Shown: positions 21,991 to 35,078 of the stretch, in pieces
Layout of the letters: each line of letters begins with the position of its first letter
Numbering within the stretch: position 1 is the first letter of the stretch
DNA from: Bryoerythrophyllum caledonicum
Taxonomy: Eukaryota > Streptophyta > Bryopsida > Pottiales > Pottiaceae
Length of the DNA stretch: 64,000 nucleotides
Direction of reading: 5' to 3'
Assembly: GCA_963971425.1 (NCBI GenBank)
Contig: OZ020525.1
Span: forward strand, 1,674,001 to 1,738,000
The notes under the pieces: generated by a model
Seen by the model: the letters and a program-made list of their open reading frames with translations, nothing else
Databases searched by the model: none
What the model was told of the DNA's origin: nothing
Made by a program: the position numbers and the translations under genes

Positions 21991-24900
21991 TTTGGTAAAT
22001 TGATCTCAAGCAAGCCAAGTTTGGCAAGCTTGAACAGTTTCTTCTTGAACAATAGACATTATGACTTTCAAAAGACAAATCTTCCATTTTACATTTCAAA
22101 TTCACATTTTTGTTTTGGCTTTAAACTTCATATTCTATATAGATTGATCCAAACAACATTTTGATGCATTCAGAAGGCTCAACAACCGTCTTAGATAATC
22201 CACCGGCAACTCTTTCAGTTCCAAAAAATTATTAAAAATTCACTTTCAAAGGATTAAAATCCCAAGTAAACTTTTTCCATTTTTTTCCTTTTATCCAAAA
22301 ACATTTTCAAAGAATACGAAAAAATATTTGTTGTAAGATTTTTCCAAATTGCAGCTAAAAGAAGTCGACACATATTAAATACACACCATTGGTAACTATC
22401 AAATGATGCAAGAGACCATCAGCACACACGCACAACCACTCAACCCCAACTACCGACGCACACAAATAACATTTTCTTTCCCATATATTGCTCTTGTACT
22501 ATCAATTGCTTTGCATCCATTGTGATACAACAGGCTTTTCCACAAGATTGGTGGAACACTAGGAGACCAAATCATCAACACCACTGATGTTACAACCAAA
22601 TTGGCGCCCAACCAAAGACGGCTACGAGACAAGCAACATCGCAACTGCGAGGACATTGCCATGCTACTTGCATCACAACACAAGCACAACAATAATCAAC
22701 AACAAGACCAACCCCAGGACCAGCCAACGCAACACACATCCGGGAGGACAATCAACAAGTCAACAACAACTGACACCGCCTCTACCAAGAGGAAAACCCC
22801 CCAACAATAGATTAGAAGATCAACCTACTGGTCAGATAAGGAAGGAACGAGGCTATTTTGCGAGCGTAGAGTTGCAAACAGAGAGCGGTGAGCCTTGGTT
22901 CGCGAGCCTAAAGCGCACAAAGTAGGGAGTTTTGAGAAAAAATAAAAGTTTCTTTAATTATTTTGGAAAAATACTAAATTTAGTACGTCACTGTCCTATC
23001 ACCGTGGAATAGGTGGCTAAAACATTAGACAAGCCAAAATAGTTTTCGACAATAAAGAGATTTCAAGAGGAAAAAATTGCAAGCCATCAAAAGAAAGGCC
23101 TATGACCGTGGTGATAAGGTTATATAATGATGAAAAGATGTGATTCCTAAGGCGAAGAAGATAGAAGAGAAGTTAAGATAAACGGGTAGACAGTGAGAGA
23201 GTAGACAAAAAGTTGGTAGCAGGAACACAATTGAGGTGGATAGAAGAAAATGACTGTAAAAAGCACTGTTATGGACAGACAATAATTGATATGGATAAGA
23301 GAGTTTATATGGGGAAATGGTGAGAAACAAGGAAAATGAGAGGGTTATGGTTTAGAGATGGAAAGGGTCAGTTCAAGGTAGTGATATTGTTTAGGGGAAG
23401 TTTGATAGAGATTGAGCTAGGACATGATGTTTGTGAGAGGAACAACGAGGCTTGGAGGGGTGCAGAGAGGAGTAGGAAGACCAAAAATCAATTCTAAAAG
23501 TGTGAAATACATGTGCACTAAACATCCATCCCGTCATTTTCATGTGATATACAAGAAACTTGTCATGAATAAAATATTGAGGTGGCTTTTTTAGTCTCAC
23601 CGCAATACCCTGTAGAGTTCTGAAGTTTATTTACACACCGTAGTGTATTAGAAGCAAAATCTGAAGGACTTGTTTAATCTCATTCCACGTGAAACTAGGA
23701 GCGTACATAAAGACATTTAGGTCCTGGTCAAATCCACATACTATGGTAAAGATGTAGTAGAAGTGCTTGCAGTATGTCCACGCATCGCTCTAGTCATGTG
23801 ACTTGTTTGACATCTCCATGAATTATGGAGAGCCACAAGACGGGAACTAGTTAATCGTCAACGTATAATGTGAAACCTTTGAAATGCTACTAGACTATAA
23901 AGTAATAATGCAGCCAAGTGCTAGAGGCGGTACCACAAGGATGTCGCAGATCTTTGCAGCTTTTGATAGTGTAGAGACACAATTATTATGGTATTTAGTA
24001 GTTAGAGCTTTAAAATTCATGTGGATGTTCTTTCCAAATCTCATAGTGGGGTAGTCTAAAGGATTGGGAGGAGGAAGGTAGTCCGCGAGGTTCATTGAAA
24101 TGCCTTTGCTGAATAGCTTTTAAGGATACATCTCCACACGCTTAGCAAGTCTAAAGCCGCCGCACTCAAGAGTAAGTATCTTGGATCTGCTAAGGTTTGT
24201 GCCCTTCTTCACTAACCAGACGTTTAGAGACGGGATTTTAAACAACTCACAATCATTGAGGGCTGTGAACACAATAATAATTATTATCTTTGTAGAAGAA
24301 AAACTACATCTTCTCTAGTCTGGTCTTCTTATCATTTTCCATGAGGCCGATATAAGTTGGAGTAGCCATAGGTCGCCTATTCTACAGAATCCTTGCTACA
24401 CGTTTCTTTTTTCCCTACATGACAAAGCAAGTCTTTGTTGAGGTCTTAGAAAGTCTTGCAATGTGCCATTGCTCCTCGTCACAATGAGTCTCGCAAATAG
24501 ATTTCACATTTTTCACAAAAGGCAAAGAAGCTGGAGTCTTAGACAAATCAACCTTGGTTGGAAAAGGTCTGCTTTTGGAGGGCGTGTCAAAGTCATCAAC
24601 TATGAGATCAATAATCTCAGATTATTATGCCATCTCCTAAGCCATGGACAGAATAAATAAATCTTGTCCGGGCAATAGGAGTCAAATTGAGAACATTGAG
24701 GGAGTTTTGTTTTTCGTTTCACCAAAAAAAAATCTTCTTCACCTTCTAGATGAGGATCTTGTGTGCAAAAAGTTTCTGCACAAGGAATTGTGGCAAGAGT
24801 TGCACAAAGAACCTTTGCATTCCCGATGTGCTGAGAAATACAATAGACAATACGAAGTTGCAGTTCTTTTTTGACAGGACCAGTTCCCGGTTTCTCACCC

Positions 24901-25734
24901 TTAAGAAACTGGTAGTAGGCAACCACTTGCATGAATCTGTGGACCATGTCATCAACAACAACAACATACAAATTGTTCCCTCTTTTGCCGGATAGTTGTA
25001 GCCATTTGCTGTGAACCATCTATGTCAAATTACATGTCGGCATTTCGGCCATCTTAACATCGGACATATCCTTCCATGAGGAATTTTCATTAGCAATGAC
25101 ATGGCAAGTGAAGTTGAAAGTGCACACAGAGATTCAAAGTGACTATAGTAGTGCATGGGAAGATGTAGTAGAGCGTGGTCGATGTCAGTGACGCTTAGGG
25201 ACTAGAACCAAACATAATCATTTGACGCCATCAACGATGAATGCTATATTCTACTGGGCTCTTATAAGCAGCCAATGTCTGCATTGCAACAAGCTCTTAT
25301 AGATATATTATACTACCCAATAAATGCTAAGGACTACACTCTTGAAAGCGTTGATACTCCAATAGAATGTAGGGGAGAGCGTGGGCAAGAACGTTGCCAA
25401 TGCGAGCTACGTTCAATTTGCAGAAAAAACGACATCTGCAGTGATACTATGAAGAGGCAGCCGATATCGGCGGCCTATAATTGGGATAGGAGAAAAACCA
25501 AATAAATGAAAATTCTCAAAAAATCATGGAAAAAAATAGAAAAAAATAATTTAAAAATGCATTGCCAATGTTGGCACTACGTCATTGTAGAACGGAAAGG
25601 GAGAATTAGTAATAAAGTAGATTGCATTACCAATGTTGGCGATCACATAATTTTGACCTTACTTGATGGCATATTTCCCCAATAGTAGAAGGAATTTCTA
25701 GAAGAAGTCTCCGACAACGACACTTTTCTTAAGG
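21991..25734. other. Repeat-rich spacer with short degenerate ORFs
   Basis: No gene that I can identify. A sequence TTGGCGCCCAACC at about 22601 looks like an LTR-retrotransposon primer-binding site, but I see no LTR pair or gag-pol motifs. A minus-strand ORF at 24600-25019 (139 codons, with GKRGNNLYVVVVDDMVHRF) is the longest open stretch; I recognise no family and it may be a transposon fragment. Confidence 0.4.
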
Positions 25735-26440
25735 GCCTTTCATATATTTAGAAAAGGAACTTTCAAGGGGGTGTTGATATCAACATTCCTCTAGGAGGCC
25801 TTTCTAATGTTTAAAAAGGAAACCTTCAAAGTGGGTGGCGACATGGATAACCCTAGAGAGGGCCATCACACTGTTTAAAAAAGGGAATTCTATAGAGGAT
25901 GCTAACATTGGCACCGCTTCAGAGGACCTTTCCAATATTTGAAATGGAACCTCTAAAAGGGACACCAACATTAGAACCTCTTTATATGATCTTTAATGTT
26001 TATTACTGAAACTTTAGAAAGGCATACCGAAGCACGACATCGGCATCTCTCTAGAAGGCCTCTCCAACGTTTGGAAATGGAACCTCTAAAAGAGGTGCCG
26101 ACATCAGTACCCCTTAAGAGAGTTTTTCCAATGTTTAGAAGGAATATCTCCAAAAGGGGTACCGTCAACAAAATCATATTGCAGGGCCTTTCGAATGTTT
26201 ATTAAGGGAACTTCCAAAATGAATGCTGACATCGACACTCTTCCAAAAGGCCCTTCCAATGTTTGAAGCGAACCTCTGGAAGAGCTGCAAACCTTGGCAT
26301 CTGTTGAGGTGGGTCCCTTCAATATTTTATTAAAAAAACCTCCAAAAGAGGAGCCGACATCGGCGCCCCTCAAGAGGACCCCTTAAATGTATATTAAAGG
26401 AACCTTCAAAAGGGCAACCGACATTGGCTACCTCTAGAGT
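25735..26440. repeat. Degenerate ~63-bp tandem array, about 11 units
   Basis: Roughly eleven diverged units of 62-70 bp. Each has the form GGCCTTTCCAATGTTTA, then AAGGAACCTTCAAAAG, then GTGCCGACATCGGCACC and CCTCTAGAG-like bases. The GCCGACATCGGC part is itself palindromic. Similarity between units is modest, so the array is old. There is no matching protein repeat that I trust. Confidence 0.75.
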
Positions 26441-26700
26441 TTGCAACCACGCTCTAGATAATTTGAAGAGAATTCCGAAATGATATTACACTTTATCATA
26501 GGATGTTGTATGTATGAGTTATTTGCGGATGAAGTTATGACTTTCAAAACTTCAGCCGTTGATAACTCATTCGTAAAGTGTTGGATGATAAAATGTAATA
26601 CCATTTCGGAATTCTTTTCACATTTTCAACAGCGTGGTTGCACACTTTAGAGGTATCCGATGTCGGCTGCTCTTTTGGAGGTTTCCTTAATATACATGTA
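26387..26700. repeat. Large imperfect inverted repeat, ~150-bp arms
   Basis: The left arm (about 26387-26536) and right arm (about 26548-26700) are reverse complements along their length, with scattered mismatches. Both contain GCAACCACGC, AGAATTCCGAAATG and GAATGAGTTAT-like or GTATGAGTTAT-like blocks. The loop is only about 11 bases (around GACTTTC). The left arm includes the last unit of the 63-bp array, so a diverged unit reappears inverted in the right arm. Confidence 0.8.
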
Positions 26701-27339
26701 AGGAGTTTAAAAGATGTGTTATTAAATGCTTGGTGATTAAAGGATTGATATTGATTATATAACACATATTTATGAATGCCAATTTGGGCCATCAAAGTTC
26801 TTTCCTAAAAGTGTGTTGTACTGTACACCCTTATTGTAATTGCATACACTTTGAAGTGTTTGCAACTTTGTTCACCTTTCATTTACTCCTTTTTGGACTT
26901 CAATATTTTGAGAATTTTTTCCTAAGAAAATTTCTTCTGCATACGCATAAGCACGCGCTTGTGTAAACAAATCACTACCTAACTTGGAGGTCAAGTTCAG
27001 CACTCCAATGCTAAATACTTTTACAAATGGATTATATCGATTTTTTACTTCATGAATTGTTGTAAAATCCAATGATTTTTTTTAAAAGCGTTTTCTAAAA
27101 GTCTTGGAAATCTATATTATACGATTTTTTTTTTTCAAAACCTAATCGTTTAGTGGAATAGTTGGTTTTAAAAAAAGAAGGAATAGTAGAATTTTGTGAA
27201 AGTGAAAAGGAGTCAACTTGTATGTCATCCCCCACTTTATGGTCTTATCTTAGTAAGTGGGACTACGAGGATAGGGTGACGATGTGACTTGGCTTTAAAA
27301 AGTGTGGAGAAACTTTTGGTTAGCTCTTTGAGAACATAA

Positions 27340-28247
27340 CCCCTAAAGGACCAAATGTTCTTCTGGGGGACGATTTTGATTTTGGGCAGGTTCTTAAAAT
27401 TTGATTAACATTTTCTTAATACTAGGTTGTCCCTAATAAGAGCTTTGTGGAGGTATTTTTATTATTATTTTTGGATTCGTGGTTTGAAAGTTAGTACCAC
27501 TCAAAGTTAAAATTGGGGACTCTAGGCAGCTCCAATTTTTTTCTAAAATTTTCTATCAACATTGAGATTTTTCATAAATGAAGAGAATATTACTCTTTTT
27601 GAAGATGCCAAAAGAAATTCTTGTCTTTAGTGTGGAAACACATTTTAACCCAAGGCAAACATTTTTACACATTTCCGGCAATTAAGGAAAAAAACTTGAC
27701 CTTTTCTACATAAAACCTAGAGATCTTCCTATTTTTTAGTTTTTATTTTTTGTAACATCAACATGTGGTGAGAACATTCTTAGTGACCGTTTGGATTATC
27801 ATTCTAAAATTTATTAAGTTAAAAAAAAATAAACGTGAAATGGCAATATTTGAATCTCCACTCCTTGCACACTTGTTTTGAATATGCTACACTTTTTCTC
27901 TACCTCTAAAAATTGGTGCATAGGGAGCTAACATCATGTTTAACACAATGGTAAAAGATTTAGACCTTGTGTAGTGCAAAAATTTGATACCAAGTGAAGT
28001 CAAAGCCTGCTAATCCACTCAACTCGAGGAAGACCCTAAACCATTTTTTTGACTTCAAAAACTATAATCTTTCAATCCATGCCGTCAAAGTTTTTGAAAT
28101 TTTCTGAGTATGTTACTTGGTAAGTTTTAATTGAGATCCTACGGTCAAAACCATAAATATAAGGTTTCGATTCCTTCCTGACTCATTGCACTAGAATCAA
28201 CAATTTTGAAGTGTTTCTCGTGTGAAATTGTCACGGTCCTTTAGGGA
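27340..28247. mobile_element. MITE, TTAA family
   Basis: Starts CCCCTAAAGGACC after ATAA (a changed TTAA) and ends near GGTCCTTTAGGG at 28246. The interior matches the other copies (for example CACTCCTTGCAC, GTCTTTAGTG, TGATCCACT-like blocks), while its first 150 bp are shared with the short MITE at 41799-42011. Confidence 0.7.
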
Positions 28248-28559
28248 CTAAGGTACAGCAAGCTTAATCTTGCATTCTAAAGGGCCCAAGAGCAGTGATT
28301 GTCATGCCTTTCATTGGTGTAGCAAGAAATCCCTCATGTTCTCTTTCTTTCGGTATTTCAATCTCACCCTACCTTTTTCATTTCTTTCCTCTTTAGAAAG
28401 GACTTTCAAGAAAACTCCAATGAGTGGAAAAAAGAAACAAAATAATAAAATAGACGTACGTAGAAATACGTGTAAATACGACAACCCTCGTAACATGTAG
28501 GAATACGCGTAGGAATGAAACAGATACGGAATTCAAATACCTAGTCTACGAACATTCCT

Positions 28560-29638
28560 TTACACTAAAGAGTTGAATTTGCCAGAGACAGCGACGAAGA
28601 GTGTCCGTTGTCGCAAACACTGCTCCGTCTTCTTCTTCATCGCGCCATAGCCATTAGGGTTTCGCTCCCTCCACCGCAATTCGCCCCGGCTGCCGCATCT
28701 CTTCCTTCGCCGCCTCCAGGTACGACTCCACTCTCCACTCTCCTCGTTTTTCTGAAGGTTTCGCTGCAGCAAGCCCTAGTGGTTTCAAGTCTACGCGTTC
28801 TGTGAGGTCTGGAATTGGAGGAGGTGTCAGGTCAGTAGTGTTGTAGTGGTCTGTGGAGGTTTTGGCATGTGGAATTGGAGGAAGGACTGGTGTGGAGGTA
28901 AGTGTAGGTTTGCGTTTGTTTGAGGAGTGCAATTGCATGAGAGGAGGCAAGGAGACGTGTCAGGTTGAGTTGAGTGCGGTGATTGCTTTTTGTTGTAGAG
29001 GTTAGTGGAGTGCGTGGAGTTCACGCGTTGTTTGAGGAGTGGAAATGGACGGAGGAGGTTGCCGAAGTGTCAGGTTGTTATATGATTGCGATTTTGAATG
29101 AAGTGCATGCGGGCCATGGAGCGTGATGACTGTGCGGTGAAGGGAGTGGACGAGTCTCTGCTTAGGAGCTGATGATGCATTCGGTGTGGTTCTTTGCGGG
29201 CGTTGTGCTTGATCTGTTGCATAAGTGCAAGAGATGTAGCTGGAGACGATGCTGCTCCTTTCTTTGTTGATGTTGATGTTCTTCGTGTGTGGATATTTTG
29301 ATTGCTGCTACACTGATTCTGTCTGGTTTGTGCATATTCTTGAGTTCCAGTTTGTCGTGTTTGAATGGTGGAATTTTGTAGCGTTTTTTTATTTGGTGGA
29401 GTTTGTGGAAGGTTTTTTGAAATTTGAGTCTGATTCTTCTCTTATTGAGAGTGTGTAGCTGTTTCAAAGTGACTGGGACTTAAGGTCGTTAGTGTTGTGT
29501 GCATATGCCTTTTTATGGAGAGAAGAGGTCGATGTGGCGATTTGTGCAGGGTGATGAGGTTGTGAAGTTGCGTCGTGGATGGAGATGGTGTTGAGAGTGC
29601 GGAACGAGGAGCGTGTTAGAGGCAATTAAAGAGCAGCC
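28560..29638 (+). promoter_or_regulatory. 5' UTR and leader intron of the SMPD4-like gene
   Basis: A GC-rich start near 28560-28719 (with TTAGGGTTTCGCTCCC) ends in CCTCCAG|GTACGAC, a good donor at 28719/28720. A good acceptor, TTTGTGCAG, ends at 29549, about 90 bases before the start codon. I infer a non-coding first exon and a leader intron of about 830 bp, common in plant housekeeping genes. The transcription start is not determined. Confidence 0.5.
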
Positions 29639-32600
29639 ATGGTCGGGCGAATGTCGTTGCCCTCGGATGCGGACGATGACGCGCAGAAGCTGCAAGACTT
29701 CTTGATGCAAAGCACGAGTGGCGACATAGTGGCAGCATGCCAGGCGGTGGAGGCCCAGCTCCAAACCGTCGGTGGCGAGCATGTGCGGGACTTTTATCGT
29801 CTCTGTTTCCCCATACTGCTGCGGAAAATCTTTGGTTTCGAGGACTCCAGTGCCGCGCAGCCGGCTTCCTCAGCCGGGGGTTGGCTCGCTCAGGCCTCTG
29901 TACCGGGAAATGAGGCAGCTGCGCGGGCCTTGATCGCTCTTTTGTCACCGCGTGGGTCCTTATTTTCGTCTCTTCTTGCTGTGGACAAGGAGAATTTTGT
30001 GCGGTATGTCTTTCCAATGGAGAGGTTGCCAGAGTGGGTCAGGAAGCTACTCTCGCAGGAGAAAGGGGCTCAAGTCTTGTGCCAGGTTTCAGGTCTGTAT
30101 AAAAGCCGCATTATCGAGGATGCGAACGGGTGTATGCAGGTCAGTTTTGCCTTACCTTCGTGTTGGTCTGATACTAATTACAGCAAGGATGCATGTCGCG
30201 GTGAAGAACTGGTTCTGAATACGGAAATTTAATCAGTGTGGAGTCTGAAAACTTTAGACAGTATTAACGAATATATTTGACTTTCAAGTTTAATTCAACC
30301 TCCAGTTTATGATTTCTAATATGATTATAGATTTCATTCTGGTATGAAATGCACGAGCTAGTTCATTGGGAAGGTTCACCGTGGATATGGTTTCTGTTTT
30401 GGTGTTTGACATAGACTAATACCGCATTCAACCTTTTTCGCTGCCCGTGTATTAAATGGTTTTCTTATGTATTCGATATTTTGTTGAATTGCATGTTTGC
30501 AGGATTTTTGTGTTCCCTCTTTGCGCTTTATCACTTCACTGATATAAATTTGGATAATCAATTGCAGGTTCATTTGGACGTCTTTGAGTACTACATGTTT
30601 TGGTTTGCTTACTATGCGGTCTGCAAGGACACAAATCAACCTCAGGGAACAGCAGTAGGAAGGCGCAGTCGATTTACACCATCTCGATCAGTTCAGTTTC
30701 GAATGCAACTCGAGAGTTGGGCGTCCTCCATCCCTCGTTTATCTCACTCCCCGCAAGCAATAGAAGCTGGTGGCAGTCCTTATCTCCAGCTCTTGAAGCT
30801 CTATCTTTCTCATTTTGTCATCTTAAGTAACCCAGCTAGAGGGTATCCTGGGCGGGAGTTGCTTCTAGGTGATGGCGGTGGCGCAACGCACGGGGATATT
30901 CTTATCTATACTCTGGTCGAATTTTGGCTTGTTGACGATGATCCTTCTCCTTTACCTTTGGCTGTCAGGCAATCTCTTGGTTTCCCAGCAGGGGGAGCGG
31001 CGCCAGTTTTGAGCTATATTCCCCCTGGAACAGATTTGACCGATTCCCTCAAAGTTTTAATGAAGTTTCTTAATAGCAATTTGCGGTCATCCATAGGCGA
31101 GCAGACAATGGCCAATTTGTCGTCTCCAATTATAGATTATAGTCTAAATTTTCGTAGGAAGTTATCTGACAGTCCCTCTGGACTGTTTTCCTCTCCTCTT
31201 TCGCCCTTACCCTCTTATGGAGCTCCTCAGTTCCCTTCACCTTCAAATCCATATTTGCAGGCTTTGCATAGACCTTTGTACAGATTCCTACATCGAGCTT
31301 TTCGGCTCTGGCCAATAGGCACGTCCGTCAGGAAGATATCTCAGGTTGTGGACGTATGGGTAGATTACTTAGAGCCGTGGAACACAGGGTTGGACGCGGC
31401 AAATGCCAGGGAGCAAGCACAGCAACATTGGCAAAAGGATGCAGTCAAGGGGGGAAGCAAGGAGTCTGGTTCGAGGCTATCTCCAAGTTTGTCTTTGAAG
31501 AAACGTTCAGATGGAAGTTCTGTGATTGGTTTTACCAGTTCAAAGGCCTTGGATCGCAGGGTTGCCGTTGAGTCGTACACCGAACTTTGGCAGGTACCCA
31601 GCTATCATGGTCCTACACAAGCCCTATTTCCATTATTTTGCTCATCGTGTTGAGGCTTCAGGTGACTAGAATATTGACAAGAGTATTGACACAGGTGACT
31701 AGAGTATTTACTGAGACTAATTGTAAAGAGGGCTGTGGATCTTTGCCGTTTGATTTCACTCTTGAGTTTTGCTTGAATTCTGGATGGCACTGGCAAATGC
31801 ATATTTGTTGCGTTCCTCGTTGAATACTCATCTATGGAGTTTGCTTCTATGCTATCTGGATGTACGTATGCAACGTATTTCGAGGTAGGGAGTAGGTGCT
31901 TTGATTTCTTGGCTAATGTTTCTAAACTGGCTGTCAACTGTTCGCAGGGTTACGTGTTGGCTAATTACCTCTTTTACACTTCTTTAGTGACGAACTTCTT
32001 GGAGTTTGCTCTGAAGTTTGTGCATATAGATCCCGAGGCTATTTTTCAAATGGTTCATAAGGTATGACACTGTGTTACGACTCTATCTAACGAAAAATTT
32101 GTACAAAAGCATCCGATCTTTAAACTTCAAATTTGAGATCTTTAGGCGTACGTCTTCCACCTAGTTTTGTCCCTCTAGCTTCTGAAAGGTCTTCCATCAG
32201 TGCAGTCCGAAATGTTGTCAATTAATGGTCAACCCTTTAGAGAATGCTTCCATGCTTGACGTCGATGTGGTTGAATCAGGTGTTATCTGTTTTAGCAAAA
32301 TCCAAGGATCTGATTGAACTTCTGCGCAAAGTAGATGTTGCGTATGGGGCACACATCTATGGCCGTCCACATCAGCGCAATAATGTATTGCTCGAATTAG
32401 CTCCCACTATTCAGGAGCAGTTACAGGTGACCTAAGAATTTGCTTCTTCGTTTTAAGATTCTCTGAACAATATCTTGTTTTGTTTCTTAAGTTGATGGAC
32501 TGTTTTTCTCTTATTCAACAATACATCTTTTCTGTTACAGATTTTTTTTGTACTTACAGCTTATTTATCAAGACCTTTTCCTCCCTCTTCCATGTATTCT

Positions 32601-33735
32601 GTTGCCACTTTTATGGAGGTTGAAGTAGGATCTGAGTAGATGTGAGTGTTCACAGCACAGACGAGAACTTCTAATGCTGATAGAGGTCATTTTTGACATG
32701 TAGGACTGGGAAGAGGGTGCTGAGATGGACGAGGAGCAGGAACGAGGGGATGGACTCATTTTACGTTCACCACTTCGAAACAAGCCTCCTCAATTACGGC
32801 TGTTCAGCATGAGCGACAATGGAGGCAACCGCCTTCTCCAGGTTTGCTCTTTTTCCATATATTCCTATGTTTAAATTATGTTGACTAGAATTGGTTGTGG
32901 CTTGTTCTGAGAAGGAAATGAGTGCACTAGTTTTACGATGTATATGTATTGCGAAAGAGCCCTGTACGTTCTTCTTTACTAACCTGGATTGGAGGTCGAA
33001 AAAATTCCTGACTTCATCAGATGCATCCTTTATTGTTGTTGGCAGGCATTATTCATGCGAGCTGAAGTAGAGATTCAAGCATCATCAAGCGAAAAACCGC
33101 CATTAAGTGCACCTTTATTGGAGTCTGTGAAAGATGTTGCCCGGACGATCTTTGACATGAACAGCCTGTCAGGAAGTCCTTCAGGAGTTTTTCAACCAGC
33201 TTACTGTCAATCTCCAATTGCATCTCATGCAGAAAAATACAGTAATCGTGAGGATGCATCTACCCGCAATCTAGGTCTGCAGCGCCACTCTTGGCAGGAC
33301 GTCAAGTACAAAGGAGACTGGATGAGACGGCCAATTGAGAGTACCGAGGTGGCGTTTCTCGCACGATTGTTTGTAAGGATTTCAGACGCAATCAACACTA
33401 CGCTAGGCCTCACAGGTCCTGTTGCTGTGAAGAGCAGCGAAGCTCCTGATGCAAGAGAAGGTGTTGTTCAAGGGGACGCTGTCCCCTCGGAACCCTCCGA
33501 AGAAGTCGCCCTTCCTAGCAGAGGTGAGATCAAATTCTCCGATATAGTAGATTTTGTCAAGAACATGCTCTGGCAAATTTTGTTAACTCTTCAGCTAGAG
33601 GCTAGAAATCGGGGTTGGCGAGTCAATTTGCGGTTCATGGCTGAGAATAAGTTCCTGGTCCTCAGTATGTTGGCCTTGCTTTTATACTGGCTTGTTCGAG
33701 CAGTCATCTGCTTCGTTGCCAACTTCTTTAGGTGA
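29639..33735 (+). CDS. SMPD4-like neutral sphingomyelinase homologue
   Basis: Six coding exons, all joined in phase 0: 29639-30139, 30568-31593, 31948-32061, 32280-32426, 32704-32841 and 33046-33735. Together they encode 871 residues, the usual length for the SMPD4 family. All junctions are GT-AG. Recognisable blocks: VFEYYMFWFAYYAVCKD (start of exon 2), SYTELWQ|GYVLANYLFYTSL across the exon 2/3 join, FALKFVHIDPEAIFQMVHK, then LAKSKDLIELLRKVD, EQLQ|DWEEG and LLQ|ALFMRAEVEIQA. A hydrophobic helix near the C-terminus (from FLVLSMLALLLYWLV) fits a tail-anchored ER or nuclear-envelope protein. In animals SMPD4 is a membrane-bound nuclear-envelope and ER protein reported to hydrolyse sphingomyelin; the plant role is unclear. 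The TGA stop lies within AGGTGAGT, a perfect donor consensus, so an alternative extra exon is possible. Confidence 0.85.
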
Positions 33736-33972
33736 GTGTCACTGCGGGTATTGTAGAGTATTTTTTAAGGGCTAGTAGTGAGAAACCTGTACGAAATGTT
33801 TCTCTTCTTACGTACCTAATGTGGGTCTGCCCGATCTACTAAACGGGGTTCTTTAGAGAGCTGTGCAAGGTTTAAGAGAATGTACAGTACATGAAGCCTT
33901 TTATACAAAATAAAGGTGGGATTTTGGCGGCATCTACAGAGAAGGTATCTCGCTCACCAACTTCTTGTTTAA

Positions 33973-34917
33973 CCCCTGAAGGACCAAGTGTCCAAAACGG
34001 GCTTTTTGAAAGTTCGGTCAGGTTCCTACGCTGTCAATTTCCAACATTCATCTTTGAAATTCTTACCATAGAAGGGCATTACCAAGACCTTAGTGGGAAA
34101 ACAATTTTTTCCTAAATTGGACATTTGATGAAAAAGTTATAGGGTTTTTAATTTCAAATGGGGAGGGCGGGCACCTCGGGCACCTCCAAAAACTTTTGAT
34201 AGGACACTCTATTGAAAGTGAAATTTTCAGTACTCGCAAGTAATATTATTTCCCTTCATGTTGTCAAAAAAAAGTTCTTGTCTTTAGTGAAAAATAGCAT
34301 ACCAACCCAAGTCAAACATTTTCACACATTGTCACTCATTGTCGGGCAAGGTACCAAAAAAACTTCTTCTTTTCCACATAAAACCTAGAGATCTTCATAT
34401 TTTTCACTTTTTATTTTTTCCACAAAAATATGTAATGTAAACCTTCTTATTAACCATTCGGATTATCAATCAAAAACATATTAAGTTGAAAAAATATTAA
34501 AGTGTGAATTAACAAATTTCGAGCCTCCACTCCTTGCACACTTGTTTTGAATATGCTACACCCTGTCTCTACCTCTAAAAATTGGTGTGTAAGGAGCTAA
34601 CATCATGCTTAACAAGATGGTAATAGATTTAGACCTTGTGTAGTGAAAGTTTTTGACACCAACTGAAGTCAAAGTCTGTTGATCCACTAAACGCAGGGAA
34701 GAAAATGAACCATTTGCTTGACTTCAAACACTATAATCTTTCAATCTGTGCCGTCAAAGTTTATAAAATTTTGTACATGTATTACTTAATAAGCCTTTAT
34801 TGAGATTCTACGGTCAGAACTAAAAATCAAAGTTTTTGTTACCTTCTTTATTCATTGCACTAGAATCCATTAATTTTGAAGTGTTTTTGGTGTAAAACTG
34901 CCTTGGTACCTTAGGGG
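33973..34917. mobile_element. MITE, TTAA family, complete copy
   Basis: 945 bp, starting CCCCTGAAGGACC and ending GGTACCTTAGGGG, flanked on both sides by TTAA (33969-33972 and 34918-34921). This is the best-preserved copy and fixes the family's ends. It carries no ORF, so it would depend on a transposase elsewhere. It lies about 240 bp downstream of the SMPD4-like stop and could supply 3' transcript sequence. Confidence 0.9.
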
Positions 34918-35078
34918 TTAAGTGTCTCAGTTGTCTAATTTTCTGATGCTTGCGCCACACTGTATTTTGAGTGTCAGTTCTATATCTACGTTAGGCTCTC
35001 GCAATTCTCTCGCAAATTTATCGGCTTCACTTGCCAAATTCAACATTCATTGCTCAACAAATCGTTTGCAAACATTAA

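Noticed and set aside
22600..22613. TTGGCGCCCAACC as an LTR-retrotransposon primer-binding site
   Set aside because: No matching LTR pair, polypurine tract or gag-pol motifs could be found nearby, so the match is too short to call.
24600..25019. 139-codon minus-strand ORF as a gene
   Set aside because: No family, no start context and an overlapping open frame on the plus strand; kept only as a note in the spacer entry.
26104..26373. Coding potential in the 63-bp tandem array
   Set aside because: The period is near a multiple of three, so frames stay open by chance; units vary from 62 to 70 bp and break the frame.
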